Of a DNA stretch of 64,000 bases, positions 32,862 through 42,038 are shown one piece after another. The notes below the pieces were generated by a model. That model had not been told where the DNA came from. It did not search any database and saw only the letters and a list, made by a program, of their open reading frames with translations. The translations under genes and the position numbers were made by a program. The first letter of the stretch is position 1. Each line of letters starts with the position of its first letter. The DNA comes from Roseovarius sp. THAF9. GTDB lineage: Bacteria; Pseudomonadota; Alphaproteobacteria; Rhodobacterales; Rhodobacteraceae. The stretch lies in NCBI RefSeq assembly GCF_009363715.1, contig NZ_CP045404.1, positions 186,001-250,000 of the forward strand, given 5' to 3'.

Positions 32862-33371
32862 ATGCAGATGAGTGGCGAGCGCGAGATCGCGGCGGACCGG
32901 GAGACGGTCTGGGCCGCGCTGATGGAGCCGGAAGTCCTGAAGGAATGCGTGCCGGGCGCGCAGGAGGTCACCGGCAACCCGCAGGAGGGGTACGAGGCGA
33001 CGGTCACGCAAAAGGTCGGGCCGGTGAAGGCCACGTTCAAGGGCATGGTCACGTTCAGCGAGATGACCCAGCCCGAGAGCCTGCGCCTGGAAGGCGAGGG
33101 CAAGGGCGGGGCCGCGGGCTTTGCCAAGGGCGCGGCGGATGTGCAGCTGGAGGAGGTCGAGGGCGGCACGAAGCTGACCTATGACGTGGAGGCCAAGGTG
33201 GGCGGCAAGCTGGCGCAGCTGGGCAGCCGGATCGTCGACGGGTTTGCCAAGAAGATGGCCGACCAGTTCTTTTCTAACCTCGAGGAGGTCATCGAGGGGC
33301 CGAAAGAGGACGAGCCGGAAGAGCAGGCCGAGAAGAAAGGCTGGCTGAAGCGGATGATCTCGAAGGGGTGA
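32862..33371 (+). CDS. CoxG-like SRPBCC protein (CO dehydrogenase subunit G family)
   Basis: A 169-aa protein. The start at 32862 follows AAGGAGGA (32847-32854). It begins MQMSGEREIAADRETVWAAL, has LKECVPGAQEV and then the long hydrophobic-pocket helix (IVDGFAKKMADQFFSNLEEV), all typical of the CoxG family. CoxG anchors CO dehydrogenase at the membrane in oligotrophs and has been reported to carry menaquinone in hydrogenase systems. No cox genes are adjacent, so a general lipid-binding role is as likely. An acidic-then-basic tail ends in KGWLKRMISKG, which could touch the membrane. Confidence 0.85.
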   Translation: MQMSGEREIAADRETVWAALMEPEVLKECVPGAQEVTGNPQEGYEATVTQKVGPVKATFKGMVTFSEMTQPESLRLEGEGKGGAAGFAKGAADVQLEEVEGGTKLTYDVEAKVGGKLAQLGSRIVDGFAKKMADQFFSNLEEVIEGPKEDEPEEQAEKKGWLKRMISKG

Positions 33372-33400
33372 GCCTTCGTTTCAGGCCGGGTTGATTGCGT

Positions 33401-33431
33401 CCCCGTCGGAGCCTCCGGCGGGGATATTTTT
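33401..33431 (+). terminator. Intrinsic terminator after the CoxG-like gene
   Basis: CCCCGTCGGA pairs with TCCGGCGGGG (10 bp, one G-U), loop GCC, then ATATTTTT. Both the stem and T-run are good. Confidence 0.8.
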
Positions 33432-33474
33432 GGCCAGAGGAAAAGGCGCGCGCGTGATCCGGGCGCCGGGGCCT

Positions 33475-33505
33475 GGAGGCGTCTGTCGGGACGCCTCCGG
33501 CGTTT
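33475..33505. terminator. Second hairpin in the convergent gap
   Basis: GGAGGCGTC pairs with GACGCCTCC across TGTCGG, followed by GGCGTTTTA. It lies 7 bases from the end of the minus-strand SGNH gene and probably serves both directions. Confidence 0.6.
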
Positions 33506-33511
33506 TACCAA

Positions 33512-34210
33512 TTACCGGCGCGGTCCGGTCTGGCGGATGAGCTCGGCGATGCGGCTGCCGATGGCGTCGGAGCCCTTGGGTGAGGGGTGGATGAGGTCGA
33601 CCGCGTGATAGGTGCGGTCGCCGGGCGGGACTACGTCGCTCATCGGGATGAAGTACACGCCGCGGTCGAGCGCGGCGAGGCGGGCCATGCGGGCGTCCAT
33701 CTCGCGGCCCTCATCCACGCAGCCTTCGATGGGGGAGCGGATGCCGGGGGTGTGCAGGTAGCCCACCATCACCACGTTGGCGCCGGTCTTGCGCATCTTC
33801 GAGACGAAGCCGGGGATGACGCCGGTGGTGCCGTCCTCGGAGATCAGGCGGTCGATGCGGCGGTCGCAGAGGCCGCAGCCGCAGCCGAACAGGATGTCGT
33901 TGCCGCCGCCGTTCATCACGATCCAGTCCCAGTTGCCCGCGCGGAATTGTTTCGTGATGTTCATGCCCGCCGCGCCCGAGATCGGTAGGGAATAGAGGAA
34001 GCGGGCGCCGGAGACGGAGCGGTCGATGACCGGCTCGCCCAGGCGGCGTTCCATGGCGTGAGAGACGGATTTCCCGGACATGCCGTGGAAAGCCATCATG
34101 GAGTCGCCCATGAGAAGGATACGGGAGTTATCGGCACGCGTCACCGTCTCGGTGCAGGCACCGAGCGCGAATATGATGAGCGGCCAGACAAAACGAGAGA
34201 GGCGTTTCAT
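33512..34210 (-). CDS. SGNH/GDSL-hydrolase family lipoprotein
   Basis: A 232-aa protein starting MKRLSRFVWPLIIFALGAC, a lipoprotein signal with Cys19. The SGNH blocks are visible: GDSMMAF (catalytic Ser), GGGND (oxyanion Asn) and DLIHPSPKG (Asp and His). Four to six cysteines (GCGCGLCDRR) may form disulfides in the periplasm. I took the second Met in the frame as the start because the longer version has no signal. It is probably an esterase acting on cell-envelope esters. It diverges from an ABC exporter gene. Confidence 0.8.
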   Translation of the reverse strand: MKRLSRFVWPLIIFALGACTETVTRADNSRILLMGDSMMAFHGMSGKSVSHAMERRLGEPVIDRSVSGARFLYSLPISGAAGMNITKQFRAGNWDWIVMNGGGNDILFGCGCGLCDRRIDRLISEDGTTGVIPGFVSKMRKTGANVVMVGYLHTPGIRSPIEGCVDEGREMDARMARLAALDRGVYFIPMSDVVPPGDRTYHAVDLIHPSPKGSDAIGSRIAELIRQTGPRR

Positions 34211-34233
34211 GTCTGTCCTGCAATTTTTCTGAT

Positions 34234-34251
34234 GCGCATGGCACCATGCGC
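34234..34251. promoter_or_regulatory. Operator-like palindrome between the SGNH and ABC genes
   Basis: GCGCATGG-CA-CCATGCGC is a perfect 8-base inverted repeat with a 2-base centre, 24 bases upstream of the SGNH start. The sequence is 18 bases long and typical of a dimeric repressor site; no regulator is adjacent. Confidence 0.3.
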
Positions 34252-34441
34252 CCCCAACCACGCACAGGATTCCCGTCTGAGGCGAGTCGCGCAATGCGAA
34301 ATGTGGAAACAATGCGTTTTATTTGGGGCGGCGTAGTCGTGCGCGCGCAGGAATGCACAAGGGGTTGTGTTTACGTACCGGCTTGCGCCGGGTCGCGGCC
34401 GGATTAGTTTGCCTCGGATGATGAAAGAAGGAGCGCGGGAT

Positions 34442-35371
34442 ATGGCGGCGTTTGTCGAGGTGAGCGGCCTGGAGAAGACTTTTGACGACGGGTTTCAGGC
34501 CCTGAAGGGCGTGCACCTGGAGATCCGCGAGGGCGAGATCCTGGCGCTGCTGGGGCCCAATGGCGCGGGCAAGACGACGCTGATTTCGGCGCTGTGCGGG
34601 ATCACGACGCCGACGGGCGGCACGGCGCGCGTGGGCGGGCATGACATCGAGGCCGAGTATCGCGCGGCGCGGTCGCTGGTGGGGCTGGTACCACAGGAGA
34701 TTGCGCTGGAGCCGTTCGAGAAGGTGATCAACACGGTGCGGTTTTCGCGGGGCCTCTTTGGCAAGGGCCGCGACGAGGCGCTGGTGGAGAAGATCCTGCG
34801 GCAGCTGAGCCTGTGGGACAAGCGGACCAACCAGATCAAGGAATTGTCGGGCGGTATGAAGCGGCGGGTGCTGATCGCCAAGGCGCTGGTGCATGAGCCG
34901 CGGGTGCTGTTTCTGGACGAGCCGACCGCCGGCGTCGATGTGGAGTTGCGCCGGGATATGTGGGACGTGGTCGAGGGGCTGCGGCAGGACGGCGTGACGA
35001 TCATCCTGACGACCCATTACATCGAGGAGGCCGAGGCGATTGCCGACCGGGTGGCGGTGATCAACAAGGGCGAGATCCTGCTGGTTGAGGACAAGACCGC
35101 GCTGATGCAGCGGATGGGGCGCAAGAGCCTGCGGATCGACCTGGTCGAGCCGGTGGAGGCGGTGCCCGAGAGCCTGTCGGATTATGACTTGTGGATGAGC
35201 CCGGACGGCCAGAGCCTGACCTATACCTATGACACCAATGCCGAGCGGACGGGGATTGCGCGGCTGGTGCGCGAACTGACGGAGGCGGGGCTGGTGATCC
35301 GCGATATTCAGACCAGCCAGTCGAGCCTGGAAGAGATCTTCGTGGGGCTGGTGCAGGAGGATGCGGCATGA
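34442..35371 (+). CDS. ABC-2-type exporter ATP-binding protein
   Basis: A 309-aa ATPase. Walker A is GPNGAGKTT near residue 41, the signature is [16 protein letters not shown], and Walker B is [13 protein letters not shown]. The C-terminal 90 residues (from about 220) are the variable domain seen in drug/lipid exporters. I use the ATG at 34442, 9 bases after GAAGGAG, rather than an earlier Met. It couples to the next gene by ATGA. Substrate unknown. Confidence 0.9.
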   Translation: MAAFVEVSGLEKTFDDGFQALKGVHLEIREGEILALLGPNGAGKTTLISALCGITTPTGGTARVGGHDIEAEYRAARSLVGLVPQEIALEPFEKVINTVRFSRGLFGKGRDEALVEKILRQLSLWDKRTNQIKELSGGMKRRVLIAKALVHEPRVLFLDEPTAGVDVELRRDMWDVVEGLRQDGVTIILTTHYIEEAEAIADRVAVINKGEILLVEDKTALMQRMGRKSLRIDLVEPVEAVPESLSDYDLWMSPDGQSLTYTYDTNAERTGIARLVRELTEAGLVIRDIQTSQSSLEEIFVGLVQEDAA

Positions 35372-36129
35372 ATTTTCTGGCCATCACGGCGATCTACAAG
35401 TTCGAGATGCAGCGGTTCTTTCGCACGCTCTTGCAAAGCTTCGTGTCGCCGGTGATTTCGACCTCGCTTTATTTCGTGGTGTTCGGCGCGGCCATCGGCA
35501 GCCGGATCGACCAGGTCGAGGGGGTGAGTTACGGCGCGTTCATCGTGCCGGGGCTGATCATGCTTTCGGTGATCACGCAGGCGATTTCCAACGCCTCCTT
35601 CGGGATCTACTTTCCGAAGTTCATCGGCACGATCTATGAGCTCTTGTCGGCGCCGGTGAATTTCCTCGAGATCGTGATCGGGTATGTGGGGGCCGCGGCC
35701 ACCAAGGCGCTGTTCATCGGTGTGGTGATATTGGCGACCTCGGCGCTGTTCGTGGACGTGGAGATACAGCATCCGGGCGCGATGGTGGCGTTCCTGCTGC
35801 TGACCTGCATCAGTTTCGCGCTGTTCGGGTTCATCATAGGGATCTGGGCGCAGAATTTCGAGCAGTTGCAGCTGGTGCCACTGCTGATCGTGACGCCGCT
35901 GGTGTTCCTCGGTGGGTCGTTCTACTCGATCTCGATGCTGCCGCCGTTCTGGCAGACGGTGACGCTGTTCAACCCGGTGGTCTATCTGATCTCGGGATTT
36001 CGCTGGGCGTTCTTCGGGCAGGCGGATGTGTCCATCGGCCTGAGCCTTTTGGCGATTGCCGGGTTCACGGCGCTGTGCCTGTTCCTGATCTGGCGGATCT
36101 TCAAGACCGGGTACCGGATCAAGAGCTGA
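35368..36129 (+). CDS. ABC-2-type exporter permease
   Basis: A 253-aa protein with six predicted spans. Features are the amphipathic N-terminus ([22 protein letters not shown]), [14 protein letters not shown] and the late hairpin [29 protein letters not shown], typical of the ABC-2 membrane family (NodJ/DrrB type). It overlaps the ATPase gene by 4 bases and forms the exporter with it. Targets may be lipids, polysaccharides or drugs. Confidence 0.88.
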   Translation: MNFLAITAIYKFEMQRFFRTLLQSFVSPVISTSLYFVVFGAAIGSRIDQVEGVSYGAFIVPGLIMLSVITQAISNASFGIYFPKFIGTIYELLSAPVNFLEIVIGYVGAAATKALFIGVVILATSALFVDVEIQHPGAMVAFLLLTCISFALFGFIIGIWAQNFEQLQLVPLLIVTPLVFLGGSFYSISMLPPFWQTVTLFNPVVYLISGFRWAFFGQADVSIGLSLLAIAGFTALCLFLIWRIFKTGYRIKS

Positions 36130-36145
36130 GGGGGCGTGGAGCGGC

Positions 36146-36170
36146 GCGTGGGGTTTCACCCACCCTACGC
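36146..36170. repeat. Dispersed GTAGGGTGGG-type hairpin repeat, copy 2
   Basis: GCGTGGGGTTTCACCCACCCTACGC, 16 bases after the permease stop, matching copies at 32035 and 49004. The rest of the gap to 36320 contains nothing else that I can name. Confidence 0.6.
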
Positions 36171-36320
36171 AGGTTGTGCACCGGCCAAGGGTAGGGCGGC
36201 GGAGGTCTGGCGATCGCGCCGTGTGACCCGGCGTCGTTTACGTGGCTTTCTTGCCCTCAGGCGGTACTGAAACGCGCCGCCACCTTGTTTGTCCTGCGCG
36301 GGCATTCTACATCGGCTTCC

Positions 36321-37118
36321 ATGAAGCGATTTATCCCGTTTTTGAAAAGCGACCCGCTGGTGTCGGTTGTCCGCCTGTCGGGGGCCATCGGTGCCGGAGC
36401 ACGGATGCCTTTGAGCGACGAGGCGATGGCGCCGGCCATCGAAAAGGCGTTCAAGCGGGGCAAGCCAAAGGCGGTGGCGCTGCTGATCAACAGCCCCGGC
36501 GGATCGCCGGTGCAGTCGGCGCTGATCGCCGGGCGCATCCGGCGGCTGGCCGACGAGCACGAGGTGCCGGTGCATGCCTTCGTCGAGGACGTCGCGGCGT
36601 CGGGGGGCTATTGGCTGGCCTCGGCGGCGGATGACATCTGGGTCGACGACAATTCCATCGTGGGCAGCATCGGCGTGATTTCCGCCGGTTTCGGCGCGCA
36701 TGTGTTCCTCGCGCGGCAGGGCGTCGAGCGGCGGGTCTATACGGCCGGCAAGTCGAAGAGCACGCTCGACCCGTTCCAGCCCGAGAAGAAGGAAGACGTG
36801 GCGCGTCTGAAAGGCATCCTCGAAGAGATGCACGGGAATTTCATTGCGCAGATAAAGGCGCGGCGTGGGGATCGGCTGAGCGAGGAGGAAGACCTTTTCA
36901 CCGGCGAGTTCTGGCTGGGGGGCCGGGGTGTCGAGCTGGGGCTGGCCGACGGGGTGGCGCATCTGGTGCCGAAGCTGAAAGAGCTTTACGGCGACAAGGT
37001 GCGGTTTGCCACCTATGGCAAGAAGAAGGGCTTTTTCCAGCGGTTCGGGTCCTCGGTGATCGAGGATGCGTTTGCCTCGGTCGAGGAACGCGCGGCCTTT
37101 GCGCGGTTCGGCCTGTGA
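36321..37118 (+). CDS. S49-family peptidase (SppA/SohB-like)
   Basis: A 265-aa protease. INSPGGSPVQSALIA is the oxyanion turn, the catalytic Ser lies in VEDVAASGGYWLASAADDI, and the general base Lys is in GKSKSTLDPF. The size fits the short 36K/SohB-like type. There is no strong N-terminal span, so it may be cytoplasmic or peripheral. It degrades signal-peptide remnants or other membrane peptides. I chose the Met at 36321, as the upstream extension is not family-like. A GTG small gene follows after one base. Confidence 0.85.
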   Translation: MKRFIPFLKSDPLVSVVRLSGAIGAGARMPLSDEAMAPAIEKAFKRGKPKAVALLINSPGGSPVQSALIAGRIRRLADEHEVPVHAFVEDVAASGGYWLASAADDIWVDDNSIVGSIGVISAGFGAHVFLARQGVERRVYTAGKSKSTLDPFQPEKKEDVARLKGILEEMHGNFIAQIKARRGDRLSEEEDLFTGEFWLGGRGVELGLADGVAHLVPKLKELYGDKVRFATYGKKKGFFQRFGSSVIEDAFASVEERAAFARFGL

Positions 37119-37119
37119 C

Positions 37120-37287
37120 GTGCTGAGCAAGATCGCCCTCATATTCCTGGCCTTCATCGCCGTGCTGGCGATGTTCGGACGCCTGCGCTTTCCCGGACAG
37201 AAAAAGCTGGAATCGGCTCGGTGCCCGCATTGCAAGCGGTTCCGCATCGGCAAGGGGCCGTGCCAGTGCCGGGAGGGCAAATCCTGA
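37120..37287 (+). CDS. Small membrane protein with a zinc-finger tail
   Basis: A 55-aa protein starting with GTG one base after the peptidase stop, with its TGA overlapping the next ATG (TGATG). One span (about 5-20: ALIFLAFIAVLAMFG) is followed by RCPHCKRFRIGKGPCQC, a four-cysteine zinc site facing the cytoplasm. The coupled spacing supports translation. It may act with the S49 peptidase. Function unknown. Confidence 0.65.
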   Translation: MLSKIALIFLAFIAVLAMFGRLRFPGQKKLESARCPHCKRFRIGKGPCQCREGKS

Positions 37288-38249
37288 TGTGGCCATGGCT
37301 GATGTCGGGGCTGGGGCTGTTGATCCTGCTGCTGGCCGGGGATGCGTTGGTGAAAGGCGCGGTGAACCTGAGCCTGCGCGTGGGGATCCCGGCGCTGATC
37401 GTCAGCCTGACGATCGTGGCTTTTGGGACGTCTGCGCCGGAATTGCTGATCTCGGTCAACGCGGTGCTGGAGAACAAGCCGGGGCTGGCGCTGGGCAACG
37501 TGGTGGGGTCGAACACGGCGAATATTCTGCTGGTGCTGGGGGTGCCGGCGCTGTTGGCGACGCTGCACACCTCGGGGTGCAACACGCGCAAGACGTATCT
37601 TTTCATGATCGGGGCGACGCTGATCTTCATCGGGCTGGCGTTTCGCGGGCCGTTCGATTGGATCGCTGGGGCGGTTTTGCTGGCCTGCCTTGGGCTGGTG
37701 CTGGGCGATGCGTTCCGGGATGCGCGGAACCACCGGCGCGACGGCAAGGCTGCCGAGGTGGAAGCGGACGAAGAGGAAGAGGTCGAGGGCGCCGACCCCG
37801 ACATGCCGTGGTGGCAGATCTTCGTTTTTCTGGCGCTGGGCCTTGTGGGGCTGCCGCTGGGCGCGGACCTGCTGGTGGACAACGCGTCGATCATCGCGCG
37901 GGAATTCGGGGTCAGCGATGCGGTGATCGGCCTGACGCTGGTGGCGCTGGGCACGTCCCTGCCGGAGTTGGCGACGACGGTGATGGCGGCCTTGCGCAAA
38001 CAGGCGGATGTGGCGCTGGGCAACGTCATCGGGTCGAACATGTTCAACCTGCTGGCGATCATCGGGATCACGACGTTCGTGGGTGCGATCCCGGTCGACC
38101 CGGAGTTCCTGCAGTTCGACCTGTGGGTGATGCTGGGCGCGTCGCTGCTGTTGATCCCGTTCGTGTTCCTGGGCCGGGATATCAACCGGCTGTGGGGCAT
38201 CGCCTTGACCGTTCTCTACGTGATCTATGTCTTGGTCGTGTTGAGCTGA
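37287..38249 (+). CDS. Calcium/sodium antiporter (CaCA family, YrbG-like)
   Basis: A 320-aa antiporter with ten spans. The two alpha-repeats are obvious: VAFGTSAPELLISVNAVL with LGNVVGSNTANILLVLG, and VALGTSLPELATTVMAAL with LGNVIGSNMFNLLAIIG; they carry the ion-binding Glu and Asn. An acidic loop (EADEEEEVEGADPD, about 155-168) joins the halves. It exchanges Ca2+ for Na+ or H+ across the inner membrane. Its start overlaps the small zinc-finger gene. Confidence 0.92.
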   Translation: MWPWLMSGLGLLILLLAGDALVKGAVNLSLRVGIPALIVSLTIVAFGTSAPELLISVNAVLENKPGLALGNVVGSNTANILLVLGVPALLATLHTSGCNTRKTYLFMIGATLIFIGLAFRGPFDWIAGAVLLACLGLVLGDAFRDARNHRRDGKAAEVEADEEEEVEGADPDMPWWQIFVFLALGLVGLPLGADLLVDNASIIAREFGVSDAVIGLTLVALGTSLPELATTVMAALRKQADVALGNVIGSNMFNLLAIIGITTFVGAIPVDPEFLQFDLWVMLGASLLLIPFVFLGRDINRLWGIALTVLYVIYVLVVLS

Positions 38250-38262
38250 ACGGAGCCCCCGC

Positions 38263-39063
38263 ATGACCGACCAATCCCAGACCCGCCGCGCCCTAGTGAC
38301 CGGAGGCGGCAAGCGCCTTGGGCGGGCGATGGCGTTGTACCTGGGCGCGCGGGGCTATGACGTGGCTGTGCATTACGGCGGGTCGGCCGATGCGGCCGAG
38401 GAAACCGCGGGCGAGATCGAGGCAAAGGGCAGGAAAGCCGTGACCGTGCAGGCGGACCTGCTGGATGAGGCCGCGGTGCAGGCTCTGATGCCCGAGGCGG
38501 CGGCGCGGTTGGGCGGGCCGGTGCATGTGCTGGTGAACAACGCGTCGATCTTCGAGGACGAGACGTATCAGACGGCGACCCGGCAGAGCTGGGACCGGCA
38601 CATGGAGTCGAATTTGCGCGCGCCCTTCGCGCTGACGCAAGGTTTGGCGGCGCAGGTGCCGGAGCCGGTGAAGGACGAGAATGGCGAGCCGGTGGCGCAG
38701 GGGCTGGTGGTGAACATGATCGACCAGCGGGTGCGCAAGCTGACGCCCTATTTCGCCAGCTACACGATTGCGAAGTCGGGTCTGTGGACGATGACGCGCA
38801 CCGCCGCGCAGGCGCTGGGCCCGCGCGTGCGGGTGAACGGGATCGGCCCCGGGCCGACGCTGAAGAGCACCGAGCAGAGCGAAGAACAGTTCTTTGACCA
38901 GCGAGCGCGGACGATTCTGAAGCGGGGCGTGAACCCCGAGGATATCACCGCCGCGCTGGGCTATTTCCTGGAGGCAAAGGCGGTCACGGGCCAGCTGATC
39001 TGCGTCGATGGCGGGCAGCATCTGGCATGGCAGACGCCGGATGTTCTGGGGGTCGATGTATAG
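38263..39063 (+). CDS. SDR family oxidoreductase (FolM/pteridine-reductase-like)
   Basis: A 266-aa SDR. The TGGGKRLGRAMAL cofactor motif (TGxxxRLG) is the NADPH-type signature of pteridine reductases and FolM. The catalytic Tyr-x3-Lys is in SYTIAKSGLW, preceded by NMIDQRVRKLTPYF, also a FolM-like feature. It ends with GQLICVDGGQHL. It probably reduces a pterin such as dihydrofolate or dihydromonapterin. It lies 13 bases downstream of the antiporter gene. Confidence 0.82.
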   Translation: MTDQSQTRRALVTGGGKRLGRAMALYLGARGYDVAVHYGGSADAAEETAGEIEAKGRKAVTVQADLLDEAAVQALMPEAAARLGGPVHVLVNNASIFEDETYQTATRQSWDRHMESNLRAPFALTQGLAAQVPEPVKDENGEPVAQGLVVNMIDQRVRKLTPYFASYTIAKSGLWTMTRTAAQALGPRVRVNGIGPGPTLKSTEQSEEQFFDQRARTILKRGVNPEDITAALGYFLEAKAVTGQLICVDGGQHLAWQTPDVLGVDV

Positions 39064-39074
39064 ACGCTGCGTCA

Positions 39075-39290
39075 ACTTGTTCACGGGGCGCCGCGTGGTT
39101 ACCGAAGCGTTACAAAAGTTTTAATGTTTTCATATATTTGGGATACCACGGATTTTTTATCGTTAAAAAACAATGCCTTGTTTTTGTGCTTAATTTTTGT
39201 GCAACTTAACGAAGCAGGCCGAAAACAAAGAAAAAATCCGGATGCCCGAAACTTTTCCGCAGAGTTATCCACACGATCAGTGGAGATGTT
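39075..39290. other. AT-rich gap with a perfect DnaA box
   Basis: The 287-base gap before uvrC is far richer in A and T than anything else in the window: poly-T and poly-A blocks, TTTTTGTGC twice (39181 and 39195 area), and TTAAAAAAC. A perfect DnaA box TTATCCACA is at 39265-39273. A 76-codon frame over it has no coding signs. It may hold promoters for uvrC or a DnaA-regulated site; a single box is not enough for an origin. Confidence 0.4.
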
Positions 39291-39350
39291 TCCTATTGCG
39301 GCGTGTGTGCTAACCATTGCAGCCCGAAAGGCAGAATCAAACCAGAGCGA

Positions 39351-41234
39351 ATGACCGGCGAATCGAATCACGAATCAGACCGCGATGCCCCGCCCGAGAC
39401 CGGGCACAAGGTGATCCAGTCGTATCTCAAGACGCTGGACGGCTCGCCCGGCGTCTACCGGATGCTGGGGGCGCAATCACAGGTGCTCTATGTCGGCAAA
39501 GCGCGCAACCTGAAGGCGCGGGTGTCGAGCTATTCGCGTCCCACGGGGCACACGCCCCGGATCGCGCGGATGATCGCGGAAACCGCGTCGATGATGTTCC
39601 TGACCACGGCGACCGAGACCGAGGCGCTGTTGCTGGAACAGAACCTGATCAAGCAGCTGAAGCCGCGCTACAACGTGCTGTTGCGCGACGACAAGTCGTT
39701 TCCGAATATCCTGGTCACGGGGCACGACTTTCCGATGATCAAGAAGCATCGCGGCGCGAAGAAGGAGAAAGGGCAGTATTACGGGCCCTTCGCCAGCGCG
39801 GGGGCGGTGAACCGGACGCTGGGACAGTTGCAGCGGGTGTTCCAGCTGCGCAATTGCAGCGACACGCAGTTCGAGAGCCGCACGCGGCCCTGCCTACAAT
39901 ACCAGATCAAGCGCTGCACGGCGCCATGCGTGGGATATATCTCGAAACGGGAGTATGCCGCGCAGGTTCGGGACGCGCAGCGCTATCTGTCGGGGCGGTC
40001 GACCGAGATCCAGGAGAAGCTGGCGGCCGACATGCAGGAGGCCAGCGCGGCGATGGAATTCGAGCGGGCCGCGGCGCTGCGCGACCGGATCAAGGCGCTG
40101 ACGCAGGTGCAGACGGCGCAGGGCATCAACCCGCGGACGGTCGGCGAGGCGGACCTCGTGGCGCTGCACTTGGAGAAGGGGCAGGCCTGTGTGCAGGTGT
40201 TTTTCATCCGGGCGGGGCAGAACTGGGGGAACAAGGATTTCTATCCGCGTGTCGGCGCGGACGTGGCCGAGGCGGAAGTGCTGGAGGCATTCCTGGGCCA
40301 GTTCTATGACACCAAGGACCCGGCGCGGCAGATCATCCTGAGCCACGAGATCGAGAGCCCTGACCTGATGGCCGAGGCTTTGACCGGCAAGCTGGGGCGC
40401 AAGGTGGAGCTGCTGGTGCCGCAGCGGGGCGAGAAGGCGGAATTGGTGGAGGCGGCGTTGCGCAATGCGCGCGAAAGCCTGGCGCGGAAGATGAGCGAGA
40501 GCGCGACGCAGGCCAAGCTGTTGAAAGGTGTGGCGGAGGCGTTTGATCTGCCGGGCCCTCCCGAGAGGATCGAGGTTTACGACAACAGCCATATCCAGGG
40601 CGCGCACGCGGTTGGCGCGATGATCGTGGCGGGGCCCGAAGGTTTGATGAAGAACCAGTATCGCAAGTTCAACATCAAGGGAGATGAGCTGACCCCCGGG
40701 GACGATTTCGGGATGATGAAAGAAGTCCTGACCCGGCGGCTGAAACGGCTGATCAAGGACGACCCGGACCGCGACAAGGGGCTGTGGCCCGATCTGCTGC
40801 TCATTGACGGCGGGCAAGGGCAGGTCAGTGCCGTGCATTCGATCATGCAGGAGATGGGCGTGCGCGACCTGCCGATGGTGGGTGTGGCCAAGGGGCTGGA
40901 CCGCGACGCCGGCAAGGAAGAGTTTCACCGGATGGGCAAGCGGCCCATGGCGCTGCGCCACAACGACCCGGTGCTGTATTTCATCCAGCGGCTGCGCGAC
41001 GAGGCGCACCGGTTTGCCATCGGCACGCACCGGGCGAAGCGGACGAAGGCGGTGAGCGCCTCGCCCTTGGACGAGATCGCGGGGGTGGGCGCGTCGCGTA
41101 AACGGGCCTTGCTGGCGCATTTCGGGTCGGCCAAGGCGGTGAGCCGCGCCAATCTGGCGGACCTGAAGGCCGTGGACGGCGTGTCGGCGGCGCTGGCGCA
41201 GAAGGTTTATGACCATTTCCACGAGAAAGGGTGA
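39351..41234 (+). CDS. uvrC: Excinuclease ABC subunit C
   Basis: A 627-aa nuclease of nucleotide-excision repair. The GIY-YIG domain ([23 protein letters not shown], residues about 32-65), the cysteine region [15 protein letters not shown], the UVR motif ([14 protein letters not shown] to LRDRI), the RNase-H-like endonuclease ([21 protein letters not shown]) and the C-terminal helix-hairpin-helix pair ([15 protein letters not shown]) are all present. I take the ATG at 39351; no good Shine-Dalgarno precedes it. It cuts on both sides of a lesion after UvrAB loading. Confidence 0.95.
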   Translation: MTGESNHESDRDAPPETGHKVIQSYLKTLDGSPGVYRMLGAQSQVLYVGKARNLKARVSSYSRPTGHTPRIARMIAETASMMFLTTATETEALLLEQNLIKQLKPRYNVLLRDDKSFPNILVTGHDFPMIKKHRGAKKEKGQYYGPFASAGAVNRTLGQLQRVFQLRNCSDTQFESRTRPCLQYQIKRCTAPCVGYISKREYAAQVRDAQRYLSGRSTEIQEKLAADMQEASAAMEFERAAALRDRIKALTQVQTAQGINPRTVGEADLVALHLEKGQACVQVFFIRAGQNWGNKDFYPRVGADVAEAEVLEAFLGQFYDTKDPARQIILSHEIESPDLMAEALTGKLGRKVELLVPQRGEKAELVEAALRNARESLARKMSESATQAKLLKGVAEAFDLPGPPERIEVYDNSHIQGAHAVGAMIVAGPEGLMKNQYRKFNIKGDELTPGDDFGMMKEVLTRRLKRLIKDDPDRDKGLWPDLLLIDGGQGQVSAVHSIMQEMGVRDLPMVGVAKGLDRDAGKEEFHRMGKRPMALRHNDPVLYFIQRLRDEAHRFAIGTHRAKRTKAVSASPLDEIAGVGASRKRALLAHFGSAKAVSRANLADLKAVDGVSAALAQKVYDHFHEKG

Positions 41235-41270
41235 GCGATCTTCGTCGCGGGCTGTGCCCGCGCCGACCGG

Positions 41271-41289
41271 CTGGGGGCGCTGCCCCCAG
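41271..41289 (+). terminator. Hairpin after uvrC
   Basis: CTGGGGGC pairs with GCCCCCAG across GCT; CCCCCGGAGTATTTCGGG follows. This G/C-stem plus TATTT form resembles other gap terminators in this genome. Confidence 0.55.
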
Positions 41290-41374
41290 ACCCCCGGAGT
41301 ATTTCGGGAACGATGAAACCGTGGAAACCTGATCAGGGCTTTCGGACGGGGGCGGTTCGCACTAGTTAGAGCGT

Positions 41375-42034
41375 ATGACGTGGAATCTTCCGAATATTCT
41401 GACCGTGTTGCGGTTGTTGGCGGCTCCGGCGCTGGCGGTGATGTTTCTTTACTTCAACCGGCCGTGGGCGGATTGGTTTGCGCTGGTGCTTTTCGTCGGT
41501 GCGGCGATCACGGACTGGTTCGACGGCTACCTGGCCCGGGCGTGGAAGCAGACGACCAAGCTGGGCACGATGCTGGACCCGATCGCGGACAAGGCGATGG
41601 TGGTGATCGCACTTGCGGTGATCCTGGGGTATTCGTCGATGTCGCCGTGGCTCGTGCTGCCAGCTACGATGATCCTGTTCCGGGAAGTGTTCGTGTCTGG
41701 CCTGCGGGAATTCTTGGGCGATACGGCGGGAACGCTGAAGGTGACCAGGCTGGCCAAGTGGAAGACCACGTTGCAGATGGTGGCGATTGCGGTGCTTTTT
41801 GCGCAAGGTGTTTTCCTGCACTATTTCGGCATGTCCAGCATGGGCATGAATGAACAGATCGTGGCCGATGTGCTGGCGGGGCGCGAAGAGGATCTGCATG
41901 GGCTGCGGTGGAAATTCGACGGGATGGTCGTCACCGGCCACGTGGGGCTGTGGCTGTTGTGGCTGGCCGCCGGACTGACGCTGATCACGGGCTTCGACTA
42001 TTTTCGCAAGGCGATGCCTTACCTGAAGGACTGA
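41375..42034 (+). CDS. pgsA: CDP-diacylglycerol-glycerol-3-phosphate 3-phosphatidyltransferase
   Basis: A 219-aa membrane enzyme of the CDP-alcohol phosphotransferase family. The catalytic motif D-x2-DG-x2-AR-x8-G-x3-D-x3-D is exact in DWFDGYLARAWKQTTKLGTM followed by LDPIADK. It makes phosphatidylglycerol phosphate, the precursor of phosphatidylglycerol and cardiolipin. Spans are at about 7-25, 30-50, 80-100 and 180-205. It starts the pgsA-moaD-moaE group, 4 bases before moaD. An insertion of about 35 residues (MSSMGMNEQIVADVLAGREE) lies between the last spans. Confidence 0.92.
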   Translation: MTWNLPNILTVLRLLAAPALAVMFLYFNRPWADWFALVLFVGAAITDWFDGYLARAWKQTTKLGTMLDPIADKAMVVIALAVILGYSSMSPWLVLPATMILFREVFVSGLREFLGDTAGTLKVTRLAKWKTTLQMVAIAVLFAQGVFLHYFGMSSMGMNEQIVADVLAGREEDLHGLRWKFDGMVVTGHVGLWLLWLAAGLTLITGFDYFRKAMPYLKD

Positions 42035-42038
42035 GCAC

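Noticed and set aside
39265..39273. Chromosome origin
   Set aside because: Only one DnaA box was found and no dnaA, parAB, hemE or repABC genes are in the window; a single box does not make an origin.
39124..39354. A 76-codon frame across the AT-rich gap
   Set aside because: Composition and residues follow the AT tracts, there is no Shine-Dalgarno, and it runs into the uvrC start; no family features.
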